NCBI GenBank assembly: GCA_019096065.1
Contig: JAGUCH010000003.1
Location: 1,364,001-1,428,000 of the forward strand
DNA from: Paracyclopina nana
Lineage: Eukaryota > Arthropoda > Copepoda > Cyclopoida > Cyclopettidae
Length of the DNA: 64,000 nt
Direction of reading: 5' to 3'
Shown: positions 22,576 to 33,004 of the stretch, one piece after another
Position numbering within the stretch: the stretch's first letter is position 1
Layout: every line of letters begins with the position of its first letter
Made by a program: the position numbers and the translations under genes
Notes under the pieces: model-generated
Seen by the model: the letters and a program-made list of their open reading frames with translations, nothing else
What the model was told of the DNA's origin: nothing
The model's database searches: none

Positions 22576-25140
22576 GTAAGTCCTCATTTTTCACGTTTTA
22601 TTCGCGCGTCTGTCAGAGTCAAAGCAATTTTTGCTGCCCCTTTCAAAATAACATGTACATCAAAAGAGGGAGGGTGAAAATGTATTTTCTTGAGCTGTCA
22701 TCGCTCTGCAGCTCCACGTACCACCTTTAAAAAAAGGCAGCCAGCAGGCAAGATTTGGAAAAAATTGAATGCAAAGCAAAACCTGTTTTTCCGAGCATGC
22801 CTAAACAGAAGTCTTTTGCATTCGTTGCAAAATTCAGCCTTGCAATTTATAGTTTTCATATCCACGCCAAGAAGTCAAGCAAAGTCGAAAACTGTTGGCT
22901 TAAATCGGCTGACGAGTCCTAATGCTTTTTCACTATACTCGTTTTTTAATACTGTATAGCATAACGAGTTCCTATGTTTTGTTTAACGAGAAAATTATAT
23001 CAGATGTCCCCGTCGACACGGCCAGTTTCTTTTTTGCTCAAAATGTAGTGAAAACAGAGCTTCAACTGAGCAGGGGAAAAAACCACCTCAGCAGATCGAC
23101 CATTAATTGGGCAGACTTTTGGAGGCCTTCAAACCCACAACTTAACTAGCCGAGACATATACTTTATATCTACAATCAAGTTAAGCAAGGTGGGCCTGTT
23201 TGTAGGGATTTTGTGACAAGATGAAAGAGATATTTTTCCCAGCCGCTCGACCCAATTTAAGGTATGTACTATTACAAAAGCAGCAGCTTTTTCTTCTTGC
23301 GTTTTAGCACAAGGAAATAAGCAAGGCCTTAGGAAAAAGGCCGATAAAGATCGTAAATGATGGCCAGAAAGAATCCTTATCATTATCATCAACATCATCA
23401 CATATGCGCATACATTTTTTTTGACTACATAGTATACTTTGCCATATAGTAATACAGCGCATGTTGTTGAATGCAAGCCGCAGTTACGCGAGCATTTATA
23501 TTGTTCTTCTACTACTGCTATAAAAAATCGATACACTACAACTTGTGTCAATAATTGCAAAAACCTAGGGCACTTCACAACAGCTATTATTCATGCTCAT
23601 ACAGTCTAGTACAATCCTTTTTTCGGGTGTAATTGATTGTGATTAAATGCTGGCTCTCCTTTTTTCACCCAAAATTACGCAGCACAATGGCTTAATCAGG
23701 CTGTCATGCAAATCAAGTTGGGGGCCGGAATTTGTGTCAATTTTGCCATTGACAGCTACAAAAGTGAGCAATTTCTGCTCTGCTTTGGAGCAAACAAAAA
23801 TACTAAATTCAAGGTTGGATTTATCACTTATCTAAAAAGGCTGAGAGAGGAGCAAAAAAAACTGAAGGCAGAATTAAGGTGAACAGATGCTCAGCTGATA
23901 TTTTGAACTCCTCCCTTTCATCTGGTGTCCCTAATCTTCAACTTTTGATGTTTTGCTCATCTTGCCAACAGATCAGAGCAGGGTGACAATGATTGATGCA
24001 GAAAAATTGCCAAGCTGCTTCTGCTGCCACTTTGCAAAAACATAAGATTCAATAATCTGCATTTGCAAGCAAAAGTGCGTGGGGAATAAAGAAGTTATGC
24101 GCTTCCACATTGAGCGTGAAGTTAATAAAAAAGGCACTAATCAAATTGCAAATTGCAAAGCTCTACCAACTTTGGCTTGTTTGCATAAATTCGCAGCTGT
24201 TGCACATTGATAATCATCTGTATCGTATGGCAGCTGACATTTGGCCAGAGTCAGCTGTTGCAGCTTGAGCTTTGACCTTCATACTACTAGCACTTTTAGA
24301 AAAACTAGTATCTTATTTAACACAAAAAATATTGCTTTGTAGTAGGAAGAAAAAGATGGCTGATTTTGTATTCAATTCTGGAAAAGTCGCAATAAGGGCT
24401 TAATTAGTACATAAGCAGCTAGAGCTCAACTTTTGTTTGGTGAACTTTTGATTCACTTTCATGCAGAATACTACTATGAAAACAAGCCTTGTATAATGAT
24501 AAGTAGGCTCTGCGGTCTGCTATGCTCTATATTTTATGTACGACGACAGTATAAATAGGAAACTTTTGGCCTGGCCGAATTTCGGCAGAGCTCTTGACAC
24601 GAGACCAAGTGGTGGGAGACTTATTAGATACTTCTATAAGGGATTATGAAAAGAGCTGCAGCAGCTTTTGCTCCACTGATCTCCGATAAAGGAAAGATAG
24701 CCCAAAACTCCTTAATACTTCTCCTCCTCGGTTCTCCCAAAAGAATTTGTGGCTCACAGTGCGAAACTCGTCAAAAGTAATCAAGTTCTGTCAAAGTTGT
24801 CCGCATAAAGAGAAAATCTACTGATGCATCTGAGCAACTGCACCAATCCACTATTGAAGCATCTGCACACAAAAGCTAAATAGCCCATAACCAAGCTCCA
24901 AAATATGAAAATTCTCATATGGTGAAAAAATAATTATGGGACTTTAATGCTTCCCTCAAGCTTAGGTTTTTTAATAGAATGATCCTATTGTAAAATAGCA
25001 GTGTATTAGATACTGTGGCCAAGATTTGGTTTATCGTTTATTCATTTGGTAGAAAGTCTTCCAAGGCTTTGTTGAGATGACCCAAATTCCTCTTGAAGCT
25101 GGTGAGATTTTTCTGGCTTGTTTTCCTTTATAGCAATTGT

Positions 25141-25274
25141 TTATTGGAGAGCTTCAGCTTCAGCGGCTGGAAGCTTTCCAATTTTAAACCATGCTGAAAT
25201 GGCTGCTGGTGTTTCAGCAGAATACAAGCAATTGCTCTTCAGATGGGTGTAAAAGCCTCCATTTAAAGCTTTTG
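25141..25274 (-). CDS. Candidate terminal exon, minus strand, unknown protein
   Basis: Reading leftward, a strong acceptor (TTTTTTTCCTCTTACAG) opens a frame whose product begins KALNGGFYTHLKSNCLYSAE and ends PAAEAEALQ. Its TAA stop is embedded in AATAAA (25140-25145), so stop and poly(A) signal overlap. Acceptor, protein-like composition and poly(A) signal agree. Upstream, a donor at about 25415 follows MIAKGLDMVWQQNE, but its phase (0) does not match the phase needed here (1), so no complete gene can be built. It may be a nested small gene, an old gene fragment or chance. Confidence 0.28.
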
Positions 25275-25581
25275 CTGTAAGAGGAAAAAAATAAGTGTTC
25301 ACATAAACAAATGGAACAGCCAGAGTCCAAATTAAATTACTTTGGCTGACTGACAAATCATTAGAGTTTTTCTTCTGAAAACGAAAACTCGTTTTCGGGC
25401 ACAAAATGTGCATCTCACCTCATTTTGCTGCCAAACCATGTCAAGGCCTTTGGCAATCATAAGCGTAAATAGCTCCTTTCATGAGGCAAAAGTTTCAGCA
25501 TCAGCGAATTATTATGCTTTGCATTCATTATGTAGCACAACTTTTGATATTTGCACCTAGCTTCTATTTTTCATATACTAT

Positions 25582-25726
25582 GGCTCATTATCTTCCGCAT
25601 CTTTGATCGTGGCTTGGTTGCGGTTGTTATCGGTTCTTATTTACTGACGAGGTTGCGATGTCAGTAAATAAGAAGCGATAACAACCGTAACCAAGTCACG
25701 ATCAAAGACGCGGAAGATAATGAGCC
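25582..25726. mobile_element. Near-perfect hairpin (foldback) element, 145 bp
   Basis: Two 67-bp arms (25582-25648 and 25660-25726), about 94% identical as inverted repeats (four mismatches), flank an 11-bp loop. The outer ends are GGCTCATTATC and GATAATGAGCC. TAT flanks both sides (25579-25581 and 25727-25729), compatible with a 2-3 bp target duplication. Once transcribed it would form a long double-stranded hairpin. Confidence 0.85.
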
Positions 25727-26382
25727 TATGTCTTGCTGCTTACTTTGGCTCGTTCTCATTACTGAAATGGAATATTATTGGCTTTTCTTTGACTGAAAAC
25801 AAAAATCCAAGCAACTAAGGCCAAAGCTAGGCTAGAAATTGCACTTTTTTCAACAAAATGTGTCGCAGCACACTTTCACGATTTTGAGAGAAAAACTTTT
25901 GTTACACCTTGTTCCAGCACAATAACTCTTTCTTTTCGTCAGTCACGAAGCTCTCGATCAAAGTTCACATATAGTGTATTTTAAAAGGAGGCAAGAATTT
26001 CCCTTCAGAAGACATTCCAATAATTGTTTTGCATGGAAAGTAGTGAGGAAAAAAGTTTGGCAAGTCATTGGCATAAGTGCACTCCCAGGAGCCAACTGGA
26101 GAAGTTGTGAAAAAGTCCAGAAGTGAAAAAGGCTTCTTCTCCTTTTTGATGGCACACTTCAGTAGATCCTCAAGTGGCCACTGTGCTCTCGAGCATCACT
26201 ATAGTACTATATACTGCTTTTCTGCTACGATTTGCTGCCTAAAAGCTTCAATGAGATTGGCATAAAAAGCAGCGGAACTCAATTATCCTAAGCCACAGCA
26301 AGAAGGGCTTCCAAAGCCATACTATTATAACGAAGCATCTCTTTTATAGCTTGCACTGGAGCTCAAACGTGAATGCACAAAA

Positions 26383-26571
26383 GGCCGTTCTCATATTGCC
26401 GGAAAAAGCTAAGCTAAGGTAAAAATAGCTAAGCAAACGCTCAACATTTCAAGCAAAGCAACTGCTTTTTGTGAATGTTGAGCGAAACAACTGGTTTCCG
26501 TTGCATAATTTTTACCTTAAGTTAGCTATTTTTACCTTAGCTTTGCTTTTTCCGGCAATATGACAACGGCC
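26383..26571. mobile_element. Foldback MITE, 189 bp
   Basis: Terminal inverted repeats of about 50 bp (GGCCGTTCTCATATTGCCGG against GGCCGTTGTCATATTGCCGG) continue through AAGGTAAAAATAGCTAA. A second internal inverted pair, CGCTCAACATT and AATGTTGAGCG, makes the whole unit self-complementary. The flanks are AAA and TAA, possibly a decayed TWA duplication. There is no coding capacity. Confidence 0.8.
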
Positions 26572-27553
26572 TAAAAGCACATGGCTTTATTTTACATGCC
26601 TTTTTCGTGAGATTATGGAAAGTTGCGAGATTCGTAATCAGCCATAATGTTCCGATTATTTTTTGCGTGAAATGGTAGAATAAGTTGCGTGACTGATGAT
26701 GATAATGTTCCGATGATGCTCAGTTGTGCGTTTTCAGCCTAATTCTTTGAAACCATGCATTGATTCAGCCCTTTGATGTGCTATTAGTTGACTGGCATTC
26801 CTATGCTCCTTATTAGGCTGTAGAGTCTTAGTGGTACCACTTTTATTCAACATTTATCAATCTTTTTGATCTTGGCCCGAAGAGCTATAACCGGCTTTGC
26901 CTTGCACTACAAGTCACTTTTGAACAGGAATCGATTCATTTGTCTGCCACTTTTTTCCTGTCTACTAGCACTGCCATAGTTTTTTCCTACATTCGGTTCA
27001 TGTGTTGTTTCTCTCAGCAAGGCTGATGTTTTTTGCCGATTCAACTGCTTCAAAGTTAAATTGTTTGGAGTTGTTTTGACAAGCACAAATTTGCCTCTTC
27101 ACTGTCATGGCTGAAAAATTGCTGGCTGCTTTTCCCACTTGATACTCAAGTACTATTTATTACGAGCCTGCTAAAAGCTTTGCTAAATTAGGGCCCATTT
27201 GCTTCTAGGCAAAATTGAATACTTTCCTTACTTTTGGCATGTATTTTGCTGCCATTTCCTAATTTTTTTTTGCTGCAAAAGCCTTTTTCCCTTCATTGCG
27301 CAACGTCAGTCAAGAATTTTAATGAGAAATCGATCCACTTCCACGATATAGTAGTGTATACCTTTTGGGGCTCTTAATCATTTCCATGTGAGGGAAATGG
27401 GGCACTAAGAAACTAAAGTGACCTTCACGGAAGAGGTGAAAAAAGCTCACTTCGGCCTTTGTTTGGCTGCTGGCTGGTGCACGCCATAAACACGAGCTTG
27501 GACTTTATGTTGGCACTGAAGGAAGGAGAAATAGCCTAATCTTAGAATTTATA

Positions 27554-27945
27554 CAGTCTGTCCGTTTAAAATTGGACGGTGCGGGAATCAAAAGTTTGTG
27601 TTATAAATTCGTGAATTTCGGGGCGTAATGGGTATCGTTGGAAAGCTTGAACCTTTGGACATCTTTTTTGTTTTCTGACAAAATGAAAAACATTAGTATG
27701 AATTCCGCGTGACAGCAAAAAATAATTGATGCATCAGTTCTTTTCGCGACAATTTTTTGGGTAGCCTTGGGAAAATTGAATTTTCTCGGTTTTTTCCCAT
27801 TAAAATTGATTTTTCTATTTTTACAAAAAAAAGATGGGAAAAGACTCAATCTTTCCAACGATATCATTTTTTAAGTCCTGTATTTCTTGAATGTGTGACA
27901 CAAAGTTTAGATTCCTATACCGTCCAATTTTGAACGGACAGTCTG
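27554..27945. mobile_element. Tc1/mariner-type MITE, 392 bp
   Basis: The ends read CAGTCTGTCCGTTTAAAATT and, on the other strand, CAGACTGTCCGTTCAAAATT. They are flanked by TA on both sides (27552-27553 and 27946-27947), as in Tc1/mariner insertions. Weaker inverted similarity continues for about 100 bp, up to shared TATCGTTGGAAAG. The 88-codon minus-strand frame inside resembles no transposase, so I treat it as non-autonomous. Confidence 0.8.
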
Positions 27946-30847
27946 TATATAGTGTTAGAAAAGTGGCCGAGTGCTTTTACATGGCTTCTCTCGTTTTTTC
28001 CCCTCCTCCTGCTGAAGTGGGTTTCACCAACGTGGCAATTATTCCACATATGTCCCCACAAAGTGTAAATCAAGAGGCCTTTTTTCGCAATGGCCACCTG
28101 GTGGTGCAGCAGCAGCAAAGAAAGTTGAGCAAAATGGGCTCGTCTAATCGAGTGCTAAGTCATAAAAGTGCACGTGTGCTTTCTCCTGCTGAAAATCCTG
28201 CTTTCTAAAAAAAGGTGTAATAATAATAATGCTGCATTATATGATTCTATTGGGATGATGGTGCATCAGTTCAAGAGAGGCTAATCTGGGTGGCCTTTAA
28301 TTAAGGCCAAAGCCATTGTGGGCCAGACCTGGCTTGTTAGGAACGTGCTCAGCCTGGAAATGGAGAGCCCAGTTTGAGTTCCAAAAGACCCAGATCACCC
28401 CTGATTAATTGAGGCCCTTTTTTCACGTTGTTCTCATGAGCTGAGAATTTGCAGTTCTTCAGCAGACATATTTATGCATATTTAGGAGCAGATGTCTGTT
28501 GTGGTTATTTTTACATATGGCAACACAAGCAACATTTGTGGCTGCATATGTTATATGACTGTATGAACATAGAGACCTTAGTGCATGCACTTTTGAGCTG
28601 TCTTTGTAGTTCTTTGAAGTTGATTCAATTATCTTTTGCCCTCGCTCATTTGCACCCAACTCTGCTATTTGTGCCTTGAAGCAAAAATGAGATTTGCCAC
28701 AATGATCACCTACATTTCGCCAACGTGAACAAGAGACTCAGGCAGACCTCAAAGTTTTAGTTTTTACACCTAGCTCTTTGGTAGCTCTAGTAGTTCAAGT
28801 TCCACATTCTTCAGCCATATCCTGGCTCTCTAACTTTTTTATCATCCGCAAACCTTATATAGTACTATATCTTCCAGAGTGAGACGTAGAACGAAGCTAG
28901 CTCCTTTTAATTATGTCTGGATGGTTTTCCCATTTAATGAAATTAGGTCACGAGTGCTAGAGGTTTATACTACACTTCTAGCTAGGGTAGGTGTGTTCCG
29001 ACTTGAAATTAGACCCCCTTCGAAGCTCTTAGGTCTGGGAACAATGGCAGAACATTGATGCTCCATGCCCTTTGAGGCTGCTATTCAAAGTGAATTAAAT
29101 CAAAAACTGCCTTCAGTATAAGCGAGCTGGCTTTTCAGCCAGAAGGGATGCTAGAAAGCAGGCAATTTCATGGGGCAAAGCACTTATTAGTTTTGAGCTT
29201 CTTCCTCTCTGCCCTAGAGTATATTGGACATGTAGTATATATAGGGTGGCTGACCCCCCATCATAACAAGACAAAAATGAGTGCCCATTCAGTTCCTTAT
29301 ATATGAGGTGTTTTTGGTTGGGGAGAAACTGAAGAAGAAGATGGGGTCAAATAATAGCCAAACAAATATTGAGCAAGTGTTTGTACACTCAAACAAGTGA
29401 AGAAAGCATAATATATTTTATTATGAATGTCAGCTTTAAGTAACTTAAGTAACTCGAGAGTCTTTGAATTTTGAACAGAGAATTATTAATATGGTTTTAA
29501 AAGCCCACTTTTTGTGAGTGCTGTACTTTGAAAAGTCCTTTTTCCCCCAACTGCTATTATCCCTAAATGAATAGAGAGTTACAACTAGCTCTCATTATGT
29601 CACTTGAAAGGCACATTAACGTCAGTTAGGCAGAGCAAGAGAGGAAAGGTCTACAGTAGTATAATACTGTCCCATTGTGACTAGTACGTTATTAGGCTCC
29701 CTAATTGAATAGTATCAGTCTGCAGCCTTTTTCCTTTGCGAAAACTCTTCTGCAGACATTTTCTTCTTGGCTCTTCTTTTGGGAGATGGCTCAAGCTTGT
29801 CTCTGGACCTTTTGTCCAAGAATCTTCTCCTTTTTTTTGATTTGGCAAAAATGGCGTGCTTTTGGCCTACTTAGCAATATGGCAGGAAAAGTTACTACTG
29901 CTACCATCGAAGGTCATGTCGTGTTCCCTTTAAACAAGCCTATTTGCGATTCGTTTTTACGACCGAAAATGCCATAAAATGGTATGTCTATTTGATTAGC
30001 AACTCAAAGGCAATTTCCTTAATGATTCCACTCTTCTCTACAGTTTTCCCAAGCTGATTTTCGTGCTACTATATTTTGGGCTAGGTTTCAAAAAGGCCCA
30101 TGGGACTTTTTCGCATATACAATTAGCTATATGGCGTATTTCTGCGTTAAAGCTTCAATAGCAATTTTTTAGCAAAAGCTAAATTGAAGGAAAAATACAC
30201 TTTAAAAATATACTAGTATTGTAGAGTTGCCTGATATACAAGTATGCTGTATAGCAACGCAGTCCGGAAACAGGCTAGGATAAGTGAAAGCAAGTCATGC
30301 AAAGTGGTGTTTAAAGGGAAAAAAGTATAAGTGCTGACGACAACTGCTTGTGCCATCACATTACCAAATACTGAAAATGCCGAGAGAATGCTTACAGCAG
30401 CAACCATTGTCTCCCTTTTCTTTTACTGATATGCATTTGCGGCTATCATGCTTATGTAATATAGCAAGAGTGTAGTTTCCCGAAATTATGCGGGAGAGAT
30501 TACAAAGCGCGCAAAGTAGTCGTAAAAAGGTGAAAGCAGTGACCATCATAAATTAGAAAAGTCCTGCAATAATTCTGTACATCTCTGCTGTATTTCATTA
30601 GCACATTGTAGTGGCATTGTATATAGAGCAAGAAAAAAGTAGCTAAAGGAAAGAAGACAAAAAGGAAAAAAGTTCCTTTTTTATGATGGAACAATGCAGC
30701 AGTTTTGCTTGCTTAGAATACTAGTTTGTAGCTACAACTGGAAACAGCAAAGGAAAAAACCTGTGTATATATTATTATTTTGCCTTTTAAAAAGAAGACT
30801 GCTGCAAAACCTCGCGCGTGCATTTCCAGTGAAAAAAAGCAGCCTAA

Positions 30848-31234
30848 TGTCCTGTTCATGTACACCCAAAACTCCCTAGGAAAATGCACGAAAACAGGAA
30901 ATGCGAAAAATTGTCTTATGACAGGCGCTAGCTGCTCTAAAAAATCTGATCGATTTTAAGCCTACTGAAAAGTAAACAGATCTAATTTTGGCAATTCATG
31001 GGCCACGTTGTAGACATTTTCAGCAAAATCAATGCCTAGTTTTCATCTTTTACCAAAGAAATTTGAAGAAAGCAAGTTTTCCGAGAAAGAATGTTGAAAA
31101 TTATGAAACAAAATGGAAAAAATTCCATTAAAAATGCCGCTCGGTCCTTAGCTGATCTCGTAGAGTGGCAGTCAGCAAGAGATTCACTTTTCCTTAAGAC
31201 ATTTTTTAGACATTATTAATACATGAAGAAGGCC
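30848..31234 (+). mobile_element. TWA-target MITE, copy 2 (Harbinger-like), 387 bp
   Basis: It begins TGTCCTGTTCATGTACACCC and ends TACATGAAGAAGGCC, with a TAA target duplication on both sides (30845-30847 and 31235-31237). It is alignable along its whole length with the copy at 43086 (shared CTCCCTAGGAAAATGCACGA, AAATTGTCTTATGACA, CTCGTAGAGTGGCAGTCAGC). The 3-bp TAA/TTA target and CCTGTTCA ends suggest PIF/Harbinger. There is no coding capacity. Confidence 0.82.
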
Positions 31235-32964
31235 TAAATAACCCGATTTCAATGCTGCTCTAGCTATGTAGACTTCATTACTTCACGACGTCGTTGGTAT
31301 ATTTGATTAAATGCAGCAGTGGCAACAGCAGCAGAGAAATGCAGTTTGACATGGGTATACCAGATATGTGTACCAAGGTATAGAGAACTTCAAAGTCGTT
31401 GCCAATTTCGTTGATCTTTGAATTCAGCCTTGGAATCCTGTGATTGAATCAGAAGCCTCGCTGTATAGGATTTTTTTTTCATGTGTAACTGCACCAGACC
31501 AGCTGGAATTTCTCGACACAAATTGCACACACACACACAAAAGTATAACCTTTTTGTGGTATATAAATCATGGCAGCGGAACCTGAAGCTTTTTGTTCGG
31601 TCATATAGCTGCATAACTTTTCCAGACAGGTTGTACTACTTCTGCCATTATTTCATGGCATAGATAAGCCTTGGCTTAACTCGTTGACCATGATTCATGA
31701 CTATATAGTAGTACCAAAAGAAAAGTTTACAGACGCATTAATGCAATCAACGATTGCATAAAAAGTCCATTAGTGAACGAGTACGACGTAGTACCATTGC
31801 ACAAGATTATTGGCCACAAGTTGTCGTAGAAAATTGATGGTCCCTTAAGAGAAGTAACATAATTAAACTTAACTGCTCCAGCAAAACTTGTTTTATTGCT
31901 ATTGCTACTTGAAGGCTTCCCTAGGGAAAAAGAGAAAGCAGGCAGCAAGGATTGTGAAGGAATCCTTTTGTAGCTTACTTCTCCTCTTTTGAAAGTTAAA
32001 AACCCATTCTTGGCCCATCAAGCAATAATAAAGGCCTTCGCTAGCTCAGATGAAAGATCCTTGAAACTATTTCGTGATGATGCTTTCACGGCATAAATAC
32101 TGCGCGCCATCAAACTTTCAAGCATCAAAGAGCAACTTCCTATAACTTCATGACCATGTAGTATTATTACATTATGAGAGCATCATTTCGAACACTCTTT
32201 GGATCTGCAAAAATATTGCTGACCGTGCTCGTAAAGAGCCGTGAAAAGGAGATGAGCACGGACGTTGCCTTGACACAATTCTCAACTTCTTCGACGGTTG
32301 TTGAGGCTTTCTAATGAATTTCCTATAATGACCGCAAAACCACTTTCTGCATCGCAAGTTAGACTTCCTCGCTTTTACACTCCATGCGGGTTTCTACTGC
32401 CTAAAAGAGTGGAAATTTGCTGCCATTTTCCCTCAAAAACCGAGACAAAATGTTGGCTCGCGACTGCCCTTGGGAGCTGACTAAGATCTGGCATTCTCCT
32501 AGTTTTATATAGGAAGGACGACACATTTTTGATACTAGCATTCACTGGGGAAGTAATGCGAACCTTTTAGGGTCATCATGTCGTGACATGAATGCTAGCA
32601 GAATCCTCTGTGACCTTCTGTCATGTTGCATGAAGAGTGGCCTTTGATTACTTATACAACGCGCGCTTCATACCACTGGTATATACACTATGGTATATGG
32701 AAGTTCTACCAAGACTCATCCAGATTTGCTCATACTATATTGGTGGTGGCCTTGCCTGCAGCCATAGTACAATGGTCAGAAAGCCAAGAATTTGCTCTGC
32801 TACACAAACACCATGAATATCAAGTAGTTATTTGTGTTCTCCTATATGTAACTTGCATAATATATGGTACAAGCTACAAGGCTGGAACTTTTAAGTCCGC
32901 TGTTACGCAAGCAAGAAAAACTCGAGAAAATTAGAATTAATTTTTTATTGTTGCTGTTGCAGGA

Positions 32965-32994
32965 ATGTCAAATGAAAACATGACTTCCAAGTGA
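32965..32994 (+). other. Upstream ORF in the sidestep-family leader
   Basis: A nine-residue frame (MSNENMTSK, then TGA) sits just after the leader acceptor at 32962 and ends 10 nt before the main ATG at 33005. If the leader is spliced as inferred, it is the first AUG of the mRNA and could reduce translation of the receptor. Confidence 0.45.
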
Positions 32995-33004
32995 GGCATC
33001 CACA

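Larger units (their letters stand above)
22576..32962 (+). other. Inferred leader intron of the sidestep-family gene
   Basis: If the leader exon is spliced to the coding part, this 10.4-kb interval is an intron. It holds three different foldback/TIR elements at 25.6-27.9 kb, a MITE at 30848, a CA repeat near 31505, and a minus-strand exon candidate at 25141. No other gene is evident. Confidence 0.4.

Noticed and set aside
23129-23578. 149-codon minus-strand frame
   Set aside because: Repetitive CAT/TAT-derived composition, no family resemblance, no supporting signals.
27601-27867. 88-codon minus-strand frame in the mariner-type MITE
   Set aside because: No transposase motif and far too short.
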